Assembly (NCBI RefSeq): GCF_015351595.1 | Contig: NZ_JADKPT010000006.1 | Coordinates: 186,001 to 250,000, forward strand | DNA from: Flavobacterium sp. LC2016-12 | GTDB taxonomy: Bacteria > Bacteroidota > Bacteroidia > Flavobacteriales > Flavobacteriaceae | Length of the DNA: 64,000 nt | Direction of reading: 5' to 3' | Shown here: positions 8,298 through 18,500 of the stretch, in pieces | Layout of the letters: every line of letters begins with the position of its first letter | How positions within the stretch are numbered: the first letter of the stretch is position 1 | The notes under the pieces: model-generated | What the model saw: the letters and a program-made list of their open reading frames with translations, nothing else | Database searches by the model: none | What the model was told of the DNA's origin: nothing | Made by a program: the position numbers and the translations under genes

Positions 8298-9761
8298 TTA
8301 TAGTTTACCTTGGTATTTAGAACCAATGTGTCTAATTTCTGTTCTTCTGTTTTGTGCTTTACCTGCAGCAGTTTTGTTACTTGCAACTGGTTGAGAAGGT
8401 CCAAAACCTTTAGAAGTTAAGTTCTCTGCGTTAACACCTCTTTCAATTAAAGCGTTCATTACAGCAGCAGCTCTGTCTTCAGAAAGTTTTTGATTCAATT
8501 TAGCAGAACCTGTACTATCTGTGTGTCCTTCAATGCTGAATTTCGCGTTTGGATAGTTGATAAGGATTTGTTTGATTGCATCTAATCTAGCTTGAGTTTC
8601 TTTGTCTCCAGTTTTGAAAGTAGCTTTACCTGAGTTAAAGTATACCGCTCTAGCTTGAACTTTAAGATCTTCTAAAGCTTCAGTAGTTACTTCAGGACAA
8701 CCTCTGTTAGAAGCAGGACCGTAAACTGTAGGACAGTCATCATCTTTATCTGCAACACCATCTTTATCAGCGTCTAAGAAAGGACAACCACCATTTTCTT
8801 TAGGACCAGCAACAGTAGGACATTTGTCATCTTTGTCAGCAATTCCGTCACCGTCAGCATCTGGACAACCTTTTAAAGCAGCTAAACCAGCAACATCTGG
8901 ACAAGCATCATCTTTATCAGCAATTCCGTCTCCGTCAGTATCAGGACATCCGTTTAATGCAGCTAAACCAAATACATCTGGACAAGCATCACTAGCGTCA
9001 ACAATTCCGTCTCCGTCAGTATCAGGACATCCGTTGAATTGTTTTAAACCAGCAACATCTGGACAAGCATCATCTTTATCGTAGATTCCGTCTCCGTCAG
9101 TATCTTTACCTCCGAATTTGAAAACTAGACCAGCAGTGTGTTGAAAGTGAGATGGAGCATCTGGAACACCAGCTGCATCTGTTCTATCACCAAATGACCA
9201 TTTGTATTTTGTACCAAGCTCAAGACCAATAGCATCTGTAAACCAAAAAGTTACTCCAGCACCTGGATTAACTGTTCCGTAGCTGCTATCTCCAAAGAAT
9301 GTATAACCTCCACCAACAGATAACGAAGGATCAATTACTTTAGATTTGATTAATTCCTGGAAGCTATATTTAATAGTAGCATCAATTCCATAATACATCA
9401 AATCACCAGGATTTTCAACAATCATTCCTCTTCCATCATGATCTGGAGCTGATGGATCAAATACAACAAATTTATCAATTTTGTTCACAGATCCTTGTAA
9501 ACCAACAGAAAAACCGTGACCTACATATCTCGATACACTAATATAAGATAAAGAAGGAAGAATATTCCAGTTATCTTTTACAGCGAATGGTTGAGAAAAG
9601 TGTGCAGGAAAAAAGTCAACGTGATCAGGACTTGCACTTGTTCTAGTATCCACTGCATTCACTCCAAAAGAGATAGCCCATGGATTGTTACTGTCTTGTG
9701 CGTGAGAACTTAAACCCATCACCATCATTACAGCAACTAAAAGTTTGTTAAGATGTTTCAT
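8298..9761 (-). CDS. OmpA family outer-membrane protein with thrombospondin type-3 repeats
   Basis: A 487-residue protein. A signal peptide (cleaved after SSHA, about residue 21) is followed by an outer-membrane beta-barrel domain (about 22-215). Then come five calcium-binding thrombospondin type-3 repeats of the form DTDGDGIxDxxDACPD...GCP (about 218-352), and a C-terminal OmpA peptidoglycan-binding domain with [20 protein letters not shown] (about 410-430). The protein should tether the outer membrane to peptidoglycan, with the repeats as a Ca-stabilised spacer. It has its own strong promoter (9799-9829) and terminator (8250-8276), so it is an independent, probably highly expressed gene lying between the two Add-like genes. 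Confidence 0.95.
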   Translation of the reverse strand: MKHLNKLLVAVMMVMGLSSHAQDSNNPWAISFGVNAVDTRTSASPDHVDFFPAHFSQPFAVKDNWNILPSLSYISVSRYVGHGFSVGLQGSVNKIDKFVVFDPSAPDHDGRGMIVENPGDLMYYGIDATIKYSFQELIKSKVIDPSLSVGGGYTFFGDSSYGTVNPGAGVTFWFTDAIGLELGTKYKWSFGDRTDAAGVPDAPSHFQHTAGLVFKFGGKDTDGDGIYDKDDACPDVAGLKQFNGCPDTDGDGIVDASDACPDVFGLAALNGCPDTDGDGIADKDDACPDVAGLAALKGCPDADGDGIADKDDKCPTVAGPKENGGCPFLDADKDGVADKDDDCPTVYGPASNRGCPEVTTEALEDLKVQARAVYFNSGKATFKTGDKETQARLDAIKQILINYPNAKFSIEGHTDSTGSAKLNQKLSEDRAAAVMNALIERGVNAENLTSKGFGPSQPVASNKTAAGKAQNRRTEIRHIGSKYQGKL

Positions 9762-9798
9762 ACTTAATTTTTTTAATTACAATTTAGTTAATTACAGA

Positions 9799-9829
9799 CA
9801 AAAGTAACACCAAAATTTTTAAATACAAA
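9799..9829 (-). promoter_or_regulatory. Strong flavobacterial promoter of ompA
   Basis: On the minus strand, TTTG (9826-9829), a 19-base spacer and TACTTTTG (9799-9806). Both boxes and the spacing match the Bacteroidota consensus exactly. It lies 38 bases before the ompA ATG. Confidence 0.85.
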
Positions 9830-9873
9830 ATGAAATGTTAAAAAAAACCTACAAAAATTATTTAAAATGGGAA

Positions 9874-11067
9874 TTATATAACTTTTAACTTTTGTCCGAC
9901 AACTTTAAATGCACTTATTGCCTTGTCTAGGTGCTCTTTAGAGTGCGCGGCAGATAACTGAACTCTAATTCTTGCTTTCTCTTTTGGAACTACAGGAAAG
10001 AAAAAACCAATTACATAAATTCCTTCTTTTAAAAGTTCGTTTGCCATATTTTGAGATAATTTAGCATCATATAACATGACAGGAACAATTGCAGAATCGC
10101 CATCAATAATATCAAAGCCAGCTTTTTTCATTCCTTCCTTAAAGTAATTAGTATTCCACTCTAATTTATCTCTTAATGAGGTGTCTTTTTCCAGCAACTC
10201 AAAAACTTTAATTGAAGCCCCAACAATAGCAGGCGCCAGTGAATTTGAAAACAAATAAGGTCTTGAACGCTGACGCAGTAATTCAACAATTTCTTTCTTT
10301 GCTGTTGTATATCCACCCATTGCACCACCTAATGCTTTACCAAGTGTACCTGTTATGATATCTACTCTCCCCATTACACCTTTTGCCTCCAGAGTACCTT
10401 TACCAGTCGCACCAATGAATCCTGCAGCATGACATTCGTCTACCATAACCATAGCATTATATTTATCAGCCAAATCGCAAATTTTATCCAATGGCGCTAC
10501 AAGGCCGTCCATAGAGAACACTCCATCAGTAACGATTAATTTAAAACGAGCTCCAGCTTCATTTGCTTTTATTAATTGTTGCTCCAAATCTTCCATATTA
10601 CTATTTTCATAGCGATAACGAGCTGCTTTACACAAACGCACTCCATCTATAATAGAAGCATGATTTAAACTATCTGAAATAATTGCATCGTTTTCTCCCA
10701 ATAAAGGTTCAAAGACTCCACCATTTGCATCAAAAGCCGCAGCATATAATATGGTGTCTTCCGTTCCATAAAAATCAGCAATTTTTTTCTCAAGTGTTTT
10801 ATGAATATCCTGTGTTCCACAAATAAATCGAACAGATGACATTCCAAAACCATGTGAATCCATTGTATCTTTAGCGGCCTGAACAACCTCAGGATGAGAA
10901 GATAGTCCTAAATAATTATTGGCACAAAAATTTAAAACTTTTTCTCCAGTAGAAATAGTGATTTCCGCTCCTTGTTCTGAAGTTATGATGCGTTCTTTCT
11001 TAAAAATTCCGCTTTCTTCAATTGTTTGCAATTCGTTTTGCAAATGCTCTTTAATTTTACCGTACAT
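9874..11067 (-). CDS. kbl: Glycine C-acetyltransferase (2-amino-3-ketobutyrate CoA ligase)
   Basis: A 397-residue PLP enzyme of the alpha-oxoamine synthase family, full length for Kbl. It has [13 protein letters not shown] near residue 47, [15 protein letters not shown] near 75, [11 protein letters not shown] near 208 and the PLP lysine in [15 protein letters not shown] near 240. Kbl converts 2-amino-3-ketobutyrate plus CoA to glycine and acetyl-CoA, the second step of threonine breakdown. The threonine dehydrogenase gene that often accompanies it is not in this window. It sits between ompA and the AddA-like gene, with about 70 bases upstream; no terminator is visible between it and the AddA-like stop, so read-through is possible. 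Confidence 0.94.
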   Translation of the reverse strand: MYGKIKEHLQNELQTIEESGIFKKERIITSEQGAEITISTGEKVLNFCANNYLGLSSHPEVVQAAKDTMDSHGFGMSSVRFICGTQDIHKTLEKKIADFYGTEDTILYAAAFDANGGVFEPLLGENDAIISDSLNHASIIDGVRLCKAARYRYENSNMEDLEQQLIKANEAGARFKLIVTDGVFSMDGLVAPLDKICDLADKYNAMVMVDECHAAGFIGATGKGTLEAKGVMGRVDIITGTLGKALGGAMGGYTTAKKEIVELLRQRSRPYLFSNSLAPAIVGASIKVFELLEKDTSLRDKLEWNTNYFKEGMKKAGFDIIDGDSAIVPVMLYDAKLSQNMANELLKEGIYVIGFFFPVVPKEKARIRVQLSAAHSKEHLDKAISAFKVVGQKLKVI

Positions 11068-11137
11068 TTTACTATATTTAATATGTTAAAAATTAACAAC
11101 TTACCTCACATAAGCCATTAACAACTGATTAATTTTT

Positions 11138-14100
11138 TCACAAATTTACTACATCGATTTCGGTTCCAATGTATACTAAAGCTCTTTTTAACACTTTATA
11201 ACCTAAATCTTCAATTGCATCCTGATACTCTTGAATTTGCTGTGTATATTTCGAATTTATAGCTCCCGTTTTATAATCTAACAAATAAGCTTCTTTATTT
11301 TCAGTCAAAACAATTCTGTCTGGTTTTAAGATCCTTCCTTCCTTTTGAACTATAGTTTGTTCGGTAAGAACATTATTGTTTCCATCAAAACATACACTTA
11401 ACTCAGGATGCGAAACAATTTCATGAAGTGTTTTCAAAACTTTCTCCGTTTGATCAAATGTTATCAAACCGTTCTCGATTGCTTTTGTAACCGCCAACTC
11501 AACATCTGATTTGTCTTTTACAAATGCCAAAATCTCATGAACTACATTTCCATACGAAATCGCTTCTTGCTGATGCGTTCCCCACATCAAAGATTCTTTC
11601 TGAGCTATTTTAATATTTTTCGGATTCAAAACTTCTGAAACAATCGGGATTGTCTTTACCAAATCTAATGTTTTACCTGTAGGAGAAAGTTTTGTTCGGC
11701 TTCCAAATTCGTATTCCGGCTTTTCAGGCTCATAAACCCCTTTGTTTATCAAATATTTAATAAAAAAAGAAGCCATATTACCAGGAAACTTACCATCTTT
11801 CCTTTCTTTTATAGTTTGAGAAATCACATACAATTGCTCTTCCGCACGCGTTAATGCCACATACAAAACATTAATATTATCCAGCAATTCTTCTTGTTTT
11901 TTCAAATTAAAAACAGCAGAAGCACTTTCCCCAAAACCTTCAACGGCGCTGCTATTATCAATCAGAGCCTTCGGAACGCCTAAATCAGGATCTTCCGCGT
12001 CAAGCCATAATTTATCTTTTGGCTTTCTGCTATAATCTTCTTCTGCAAAAGGCATAATTACAACAGGAAATTCCAAACCTTTAGATTTGTGAATCGTCAT
12101 AATTCGAACAGCATTATTTCCTTCCGGAGACGGAATACTAAATTTCTCTCCGTTTTTATCCCAATAACTTAAAAAATCTGCAATTCCAGCCTGATTTCTA
12201 ATATCGCGCTCTAGAACAATATCCAGAAAATATTGCACATAAGCATTTCCTTCTGACGAAAGAACAAATTTAGAAATGATAATCTCAACAGCTTCATAAA
12301 GTGATTTTTTTCGAACATCCTCAAAAGAAAGCGAAACATCAAAAGTCAAGAGCCATTTTTCAAACTCATTTTCATTTCTATGCCCCATTCCGGCAGCTAT
12401 AAAATCATGAATTGGCATATCAAGCTCTTTTGTTGTTGCCAGGAAATGAAGAAAATTAGCTTTAGCCTCCAAATCAATACTATTATTGAGATACTTTAAT
12501 AAATGAATAATCAACCGGACTTCAGTTGCATTCTGAATCATTAAAGTTTCCGAGGACAAAAGCGGAATATTTTGCTCCGTTAAATAATTCGCAATAGCAA
12601 TTCCCTGGTCTCTTTTTCGGGTTAAAACTACTATATCCCTATATTCAAAACCATCACGAAGCACTTTCTGAATTGTATTTAAAGTTGCTAAAACATATAA
12701 ATCTGATTTTTCAACAACCTCTTCCTCATCAGCAAAATCATTCTTTTCAATTATTGGCAAAAAAGAAATATTGACATATCCCCCTTTTTTTGAATTAGAT
12801 TTCTGATGACTATGATTTTCATACAAATCTTTATAGTCCTCATTAGAAAATTCAGTCGAAATCAGCTTAAAAAAAGCATTATTAAAATCAATTACCTCGC
12901 TATAACTCCTGTAATTTGTATCTAAATGTTTAATTACTTTTTCCGGATTATTAAACGGATTTGAATCCTTGCCTAATTCAATAAATTGTTCTGCTTTTCC
13001 TCCACGCCAACGATAAATAGATTGTTTTGGATCCCCGACAATCATCAAAGTTCCTTTGTTACCAAAATCATCCTGACCCGAAAGCGCATTATCAATAAGT
13101 GGGATTAAATTTTGCCATTGCATTTCAGAAGTATCCTGAAATTCGTCAATAAAAAAATGACGATATCTTTCGCCTAAACGCTCATAAATAAAAGGTGCCG
13201 GCTGGTTCTGAATTTCACGATGAATAATGGCATTAAATTCAGAAATAGATAAAATATTTTGCTCTGATTGAATTTTAGACAACTCATTACTTACTGTATT
13301 CAGTAACGAAAGTGGTGTTATATTTTTTAAAAAAGCTTTATAGAAATCTCTTTTTTCAAAATTTTTATAAATCTTTTCTAAAGTCAAAAGCAGTTCTGGA
13401 ATAATATTTTCAATCAACGCACGATCACTCGCCGTTTTATTAATAGCGATATCATCAAACTCATGAAAAGTTTTATTTCTTGGATTGAATTTACCTTCGC
13501 GAATACTTTCAAGATGATTTGGAAAAGTTCCTCTTGAAAATGATTTTAAATCGATGCCATTTTTATCAATTAAAGCCAGAGCCTGAGACGCTAATTCAGC
13601 ATTCTCTTTTTCTAAATCAGCGCATAAAATTGACATTTTCTTTTTAATGGCAACGAATTCTTCGATCGACTTATCATTAAAATGAACAATTTCGTTCCGA
13701 TTGTTTTCATTTAAAACCAATCTTCCTGTTTCTAAAATCTCACGCGAAACATCCCAACTCTTATCATCGTCGGTTTTTTCCATCGTAAAATCAATCAGCA
13801 ATTTTGTCAAAGTTTCATCTTGACCGGCCTGTGCAATAATTGCATCAACAGCTTCTACCAATAAATTCTCGGTATCCAGCGTTACCTCAAAAGTCATTGG
13901 CAAATTTAAATCATGAGCAAAAGCCCGAATTACTTTGTGCGTGAATTTATCAATTGTAGAAATATCAAAAGCAGCATAATTATGTATTAGGTGCTTAATA
14001 ATATTTTGAGATTTTATTTTGATTTTAATTACTGAAAGACCTGTGTCACGGGATAAGTCTTCCATTAAATCCATGGCTTTCGCCGAGGGATCATCTTTGG

Positions 14101-14296
14101 CAAACTCAGATAAACTTCCAACAATACGGCTTTTCATTTCATGAACCGCTTTATTGGTGAAAGTTATTGCCAGAATATTACGATAGGCATCATTTCTAGG
14201 AGAAGAAAGAATAATCTTAAGATATTCTTTCACCAAAGTATAAGTCTTTCCAGAACCTGCGGAGGCATCATAAATAGAGAAAGACGGACTTTGCAT
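11138..14296 (-). CDS. UvrD-family helicase/nuclease, AddA-like
   Basis: A protein of about 1052 residues from the ATG at 14296 (MQSPSFSIYDASAGSGKT). The frame runs on to 14368, but that extension has no conserved sequence and begins in a repeat-derived hairpin. Superfamily-1 motifs are in order: Walker A ASAGSGKT, motif Ia TFTNKAVHEMK, motif II FIDEFQDTS, motif III GDPKQSIYRWRGG, motif IV TNYRS, motif V TIHKSKGLEFPVV and motif VI VALTRAEEQLY. A C-terminal RecB-type nuclease follows, with GNVVHEILAF, a PDR, LLDYKTG and IQEYQDA. It should unwind and degrade DNA ends ahead of RecA loading. Its presumed AddB partner is about 6 kb away at 5469-8234. Confidence 0.92.
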   Translation of the reverse strand: MQSPSFSIYDASAGSGKTYTLVKEYLKIILSSPRNDAYRNILAITFTNKAVHEMKSRIVGSLSEFAKDDPSAKAMDLMEDLSRDTGLSVIKIKIKSQNIIKHLIHNYAAFDISTIDKFTHKVIRAFAHDLNLPMTFEVTLDTENLLVEAVDAIIAQAGQDETLTKLLIDFTMEKTDDDKSWDVSREILETGRLVLNENNRNEIVHFNDKSIEEFVAIKKKMSILCADLEKENAELASQALALIDKNGIDLKSFSRGTFPNHLESIREGKFNPRNKTFHEFDDIAINKTASDRALIENIIPELLLTLEKIYKNFEKRDFYKAFLKNITPLSLLNTVSNELSKIQSEQNILSISEFNAIIHREIQNQPAPFIYERLGERYRHFFIDEFQDTSEMQWQNLIPLIDNALSGQDDFGNKGTLMIVGDPKQSIYRWRGGKAEQFIELGKDSNPFNNPEKVIKHLDTNYRSYSEVIDFNNAFFKLISTEFSNEDYKDLYENHSHQKSNSKKGGYVNISFLPIIEKNDFADEEEVVEKSDLYVLATLNTIQKVLRDGFEYRDIVVLTRKRDQGIAIANYLTEQNIPLLSSETLMIQNATEVRLIIHLLKYLNNSIDLEAKANFLHFLATTKELDMPIHDFIAAGMGHRNENEFEKWLLTFDVSLSFEDVRKKSLYEAVEIIISKFVLSSEGNAYVQYFLDIVLERDIRNQAGIADFLSYWDKNGEKFSIPSPEGNNAVRIMTIHKSKGLEFPVVIMPFAEEDYSRKPKDKLWLDAEDPDLGVPKALIDNSSAVEGFGESASAVFNLKKQEELLDNINVLYVALTRAEEQLYVISQTIKERKDGKFPGNMASFFIKYLINKGVYEPEKPEYEFGSRTKLSPTGKTLDLVKTIPIVSEVLNPKNIKIAQKESLMWGTHQQEAISYGNVVHEILAFVKDKSDVELAVTKAIENGLITFDQTEKVLKTLHEIVSHPELSVCFDGNNNVLTEQTIVQKEGRILKPDRIVLTENKEAYLLDYKTGAINSKYTQQIQEYQDAIEDLGYKVLKRALVYIGTEIDVVNL

Positions 14297-14352
14297 AAGT
14301 TTGGTTTTACTGTTGTAAAAATAGCCAATAAATATCAAATCCCAATAATACA

Positions 14353-14412
14353 AAATTCCAAATTCCAATATTTACATGCAAGGAGCACTTTAAATATTGG
14401 AATTTGGAATTT
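14353..14412 (-). terminator. Long hairpin after lspA, AAATTCC repeat type
   Basis: Perfect 22-bp arms (14353-14374 and 14391-14412) enclose a 16-base loop. Each arm is built from the word AAATTCC plus AATATTTA. T/A-rich sequence on both sides suits termination in either direction. It separates lspA from the AddA-like gene. Confidence 0.8.
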
Positions 14413-14441
14413 ATTTATTTTTAATATTTTAAAAAGTAAGT

Positions 14442-15038
14442 TTAGTGTTTTGGAAATGCTCTTTTATTAAAAACAAGCAAAATACCAACACCTGTAGAAA
14501 TCGCCATATCGGCAACATTAAAAATAGCATTAAAAAACATAAAATGCTTACCTCCAAAGACAGGCATCCAGGCTGGCAGATTACCTTCCCAAATTGGAAA
14601 GTAAAACATATCTACCACTAAACCATGAAACCATGTACCGTATGGAGTAGGTGAAAAAATGGTTGCCAAATTATGTGTGCTGTCATCAAAAATTACTCCG
14701 TAGAAAACAGAATCCAAAATGTTTCCGGCTGCTCCTGCAAAGATCAAAGCAATTGCAACAATCAAATAAGTAGAATGACGCTTTTTTATAGCATCAGCCA
14801 ACCAGTACCCAATTCCGAAAACAGCAAAAATTCTAAAAACAGTTAAAATTAATTTCCCATATTCTCCCGGAATTTTTGTTCCCCATGCCATTCCTTCATT
14901 TTCAATAAAATGAATTTTAAACCAATTGAAAACTTGAACTTCTTCTCCTAAAATAAAATTGGTTTTCACATAGATTTTTGAAATCTGATCAACAAGTAAA
15001 ACTAAAAATATAAGGAGATACGCTTTTCGTAATGACAT
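14442..15038 (-). CDS. lspA: Lipoprotein signal peptidase II
   Basis: A 198-residue inner-membrane aspartyl peptidase with four hydrophobic segments. The family blocks are present: LLVDQISKIYVK (start of the first conserved block), NEGMAWG, GAAGNILDS, and the catalytic-Asp regions VVDMFYFP and FNVADMAIS. It removes signal peptides of prolipoproteins; several predicted lipoproteins occur in this window. It is longer than the E. coli enzyme (164 residues) because of the loop around FYGVIFDDSTHNLATIFSPT. A terminator (15083-15102) and its own -7 box separate it from the DksA-like gene, so it is probably transcribed on its own, with read-through possible from ileS and dksA. Confidence 0.95.
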   Translation of the reverse strand: MSLRKAYLLIFLVLLVDQISKIYVKTNFILGEEVQVFNWFKIHFIENEGMAWGTKIPGEYGKLILTVFRIFAVFGIGYWLADAIKKRHSTYLIVAIALIFAGAAGNILDSVFYGVIFDDSTHNLATIFSPTPYGTWFHGLVVDMFYFPIWEGNLPAWMPVFGGKHFMFFNAIFNVADMAISTGVGILLVFNKRAFPKH

Positions 15039-15057
15039 CTTATGGGTTTTTGATGCG

Positions 15058-15065
15058 CAAAAGTA
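15058..15065 (-). promoter_or_regulatory. -7 box for lspA
   Basis: TACTTTTG on the minus strand, 19 bases before the lspA ATG and just after the dksA-side terminator. No clear -33 element at the usual distance. Confidence 0.55.
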
Positions 15066-15082
15066 ATAATTTAATCAAAAAA

Positions 15083-15102
15083 AACGCTCCTAAAGGAGCG
15101 TT
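15083..15102 (-). terminator. Terminator after the DksA-like gene
   Basis: AACGCTCC, loop TAAA, GGAGCGTT, followed on the minus strand by a run of seven T. Confidence 0.85.
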
Positions 15103-15125
15103 AATTCTTTTGTAATTTACAAATA

Positions 15126-15506
15126 TTATCGTTGCAAGTTTTTAGCTTCGATACTCATTGTAGCATGAGGAACGATTTTAAGCCTTTCTTTGCTGATTAA
15201 TTTACCTGTTACTTTACAGATACCGTATGTTTTATTCTCAACACGGAATAATGCATTTTTCAGATCGCGTATAAACTTTTCCTGTCTGATAGCCAACTGC
15301 GAGTTCGCTTCTTTAGACATTGTTTCGCTTCCTTCTTCAAATGCTTTAAAAGTTGGAGAAGTATCATCAGTTCCGTTATTCAAATCATTCATGTAAGCAC
15401 TTTTAATTAAATCCAGATCGGCTTGTGCTTTTTGTATTTTATTTTGAATTATTTCTTTGAACTCTGCTAAATCAGCATCAGAGTATCTTGTAATTTCATC
15501 TATCAT
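15126..15506 (-). CDS. TraR/DksA family protein with degenerate zinc finger
   Basis: A 126-residue protein. Residues 10-85 form a long charged helical hairpin as in DksA. The C-terminal part aligns with the DksA globular domain: YGICKVTGKLISKERLKIVP then HATMSIEAKNLQR. In canonical DksA this region holds four zinc cysteines (CxxC and CxxC). Here only the first Cys remains; the others are Thr, Ser and Ala. It may still bind RNA polymerase through the secondary channel. It lies 9 bases after ileS and before lspA, a placement I remember as common in flavobacteria. Its role as a transcription modulator is inferred from family membership. Confidence 0.88.
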   Translation of the reverse strand: MIDEITRYSDADLAEFKEIIQNKIQKAQADLDLIKSAYMNDLNNGTDDTSPTFKAFEEGSETMSKEANSQLAIRQEKFIRDLKNALFRVENKTYGICKVTGKLISKERLKIVPHATMSIEAKNLQR

Positions 15507-15515
15507 TTTATTATA

Positions 15516-18500
15516 TTATTTTGAAATTAATATCACAGTTTTAATATCATCAAACTCAATTTCTGTGCCGTTTTCTAAAGCGTCAACAAAAACCAAATCA
15601 TCTGTTAATGTCTCAGACTTAATATAGTCTTCATTTTTAAGAATGGCTTCTTCTAATAAACCACTTCTTTTTATTTGAACCTTAATCTTATCAGTAACTT
15701 CAAATCCAGAATCTTTACGGATATTTTGAATTCTGTTTACCAATTCTCTCGCGATTCCTTCGTTTTTCAATTCTTCAGTGATTGTAATATCAAGCGCAAC
15801 CGTAATTCCGTTTGAATTTGCAACCAACCACCCTTCAATATCTTGCGATGTTATTTCGACGTCTTCTAGTGATAAAGTTACATTTTTTCCAGCAATAACA
15901 ATATCTAGCGCTCCCTGCTTGTCTAACTGGTTAATCTGATCCGCTGAAAAAGCTTGTATTTCTTTGGAAATCAGACCCATATCTTTTCCAAAACGTGGAC
16001 CTAAAGCTTTAAAATTAGGCTTGATTTGCTTCACCAAAATACCAGAAGCATCATCTAAAAGTTCAATTTCTTTCACGTTTACTTCGGCTTTTACCAAGTC
16101 AGAAATAGCTTCAATTTCAGCTCTCTGATTTTCGTCAAGTACCGGAATCATTACCTTTTGCAAAGGTTGACGAACCTTTATCATTTCCTTTTTACGAAGC
16201 GATAAAACCAAAGAAGAGATCGTTTGCGCCTTCTGCATTTTACTCTCTAACGTTTTATTAACAAAGTTTTCGACAAATTTTGGGAACTCAGCCAAGTGAA
16301 CACTGCTATATTGCTCAGATCCTGTAGAACTCGTTAAATCTCGGTACAATTTATCCATGAAAAAAGGAGCAATCGGAGCGCTTAATTTGCTTATTGTTAA
16401 TAAACAAGTATAAAGCGTTTGATAGGCTGCAATTTTATCATGAGCATATTCTCCTTTCCAGAAACGACGACGACACAAACGAACATACCAGTTACTTAAG
16501 TTTTCCTGAACGAAGTCAGAAATAGCTCTTGCTGCTTTCGTAGGCTCATAATCTTCATAACATTCATCAACAAATTTGATTAAAGAATGTAATTCAGAGA
16601 TAATCCATTGATCGATTTCAGGTCTTTCGTTTAACGGAATTTCCGCTTCAGCGTATTTAAACCCATCGATATTCGCATATAACGAAAAGAAAGAGTAAGT
16701 GTTGTATAAAGTTCCGAAGAATTTACGACGAACCTCAGCAATTCCTTCAATATCAAATTTTAAGTTGTCCCACGGATTTGCGTTTGAAATCATATACCAA
16801 CGTGTGGCATCAGGGCCATATTCTGCAATTGTTTCAAAAGGATCAGTCGCGTTTCCTAAACGTTTCGACATCTTCTGTCCATTCTTATCCAGAACCAAAC
16901 CATTTGAAACTACGTTTTTATACGCTACTTTATCAAAAACCAAAGTTCCGATAGCGTGTAACGTGTAGAACCATCCACGAGTCTGATCTACACCTTCAGC
17001 GATGAAATTCGCAGGGAAATCTTTATTCTCGTCAATTTTATCTTTATTCTCAAAAGGATAATGCCATTGGGCGTAAGGCATTGCTCCCGAATCAAACCAA
17101 ACATCAATTAAATCGCTCTCACGTTTCATTGGCTGGCCTGAAGCCGAAACTAAAGTAATTTGATCTACTACATTTTTATGCAAGTCGATTAAATCATAAT
17201 TTGTTTCAGACATATTTCCGATTTCAAAACCTTTGAATGGATTTTCTTTTTGAAAACCAGCTTCAATAGATTTTTCAATCGCATTGTACAATTCTTCAAC
17301 AGAACCAATAAGAACTTCTTCTTTTTTATCTTCTGTTCTCCAAATTGGCAACGGAATACCCCAATATCTAGAACGAGATAAATTCCAGTCGTTGGCATTT
17401 TTCAACCAATTTCCAAAACGTCCTTCACCAGTAGACTTAGGCTTCCAATTGATAGTCTCGTTCAGGTCGAACATTCTATCTTTTACATCGGTTACTTTAA
17501 TGAACCAAGAGTCTAGTGGATAATATAATAACGGCTCATCAGTTCTCCAGCTGTGTGGATAACTATGTACGTATTTTTCAACCTTAAAGGCTTTATTTTC
17601 TTCTTTTAATCGAATAGCAATTTCAACATCAACAGAACGCTCTGGCGCCTGACCTGCATCGTAATATTCGTTTTTCACATATTTACCAGCCAAATCACCT
17701 AAACGAGAAGTGAATTTTCCTTGTAAATCTACTAATGGTACTGCAGTACCATTTTCATCTAAAACCAACATTGGCGGTACTTCCGGCTTAGCTTCTTTAG
17801 CAACTTTAGCATCATCAGCACCAAAAGTCGGAGCGGTATGTACAACTCCTGTTCCATCTTCGGTAGTAACGAAATCTCCGGCAATTACTCTAAATGCATT
17901 TTCAGCATTTTGATAAGGTAATACGTATGGTAATAATTGTTCGTAACGAATTTCTACTAAATCCGCACCTTTCGCTTCTGCTAAAATTTTATACGGAAGT
18001 TGTTTGTCGCCATTTTTTACTTTGTCGAAATCAGCATCATCTTCACTTGCAAAAAATCCTTTTCCGAATTGTTTTCCAACTAAATTTTTAGCCAAAACAA
18101 CATTAATTGGCTCAAAAGTATATTGATTGAATGTTTTTACTAAAACATAATCGATTTTTGGACCAACTGTCAAAGCTGTATTCGATGGCAATGTCCAAGG
18201 CGTAGTCGTCCAGGCTAAGATGTGAATATCTCCAAAACCTTGTAAAAAGCTTGGAAGTGTTTCTGGTAAAGTTTTAAATTGCGCTACAATCGTAGTATCT
18301 GTAACATCTCTATAAGCTCCAGGCTGATTTACTTCGTGAGAAGACAATCCTGTTCCTGCTTTTGGAGAATAAGGCTGAATCGTGTATCCTTTGTACAACA
18401 AACCTTTATCGTAGATTTGTTTCAAGAGCCACCAAACAGACTCCATGTATTTTGGTTTATAAGTCACATATGGATCTTCCATATCAACCCAATAACCCAT

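Noticed and set aside
8824..9084. Repetitive plus-strand frame ([10 protein letters not shown] type)
   Set aside because: Antisense shadow of the thrombospondin type-3 repeats in the OmpA-family gene.
14297..14368. N-terminal extension of the AddA-like helicase
   Set aside because: No conserved sequence, and its start lies in the lspA hairpin. MQSPSFSIYDASAGSGKT is the natural beginning.
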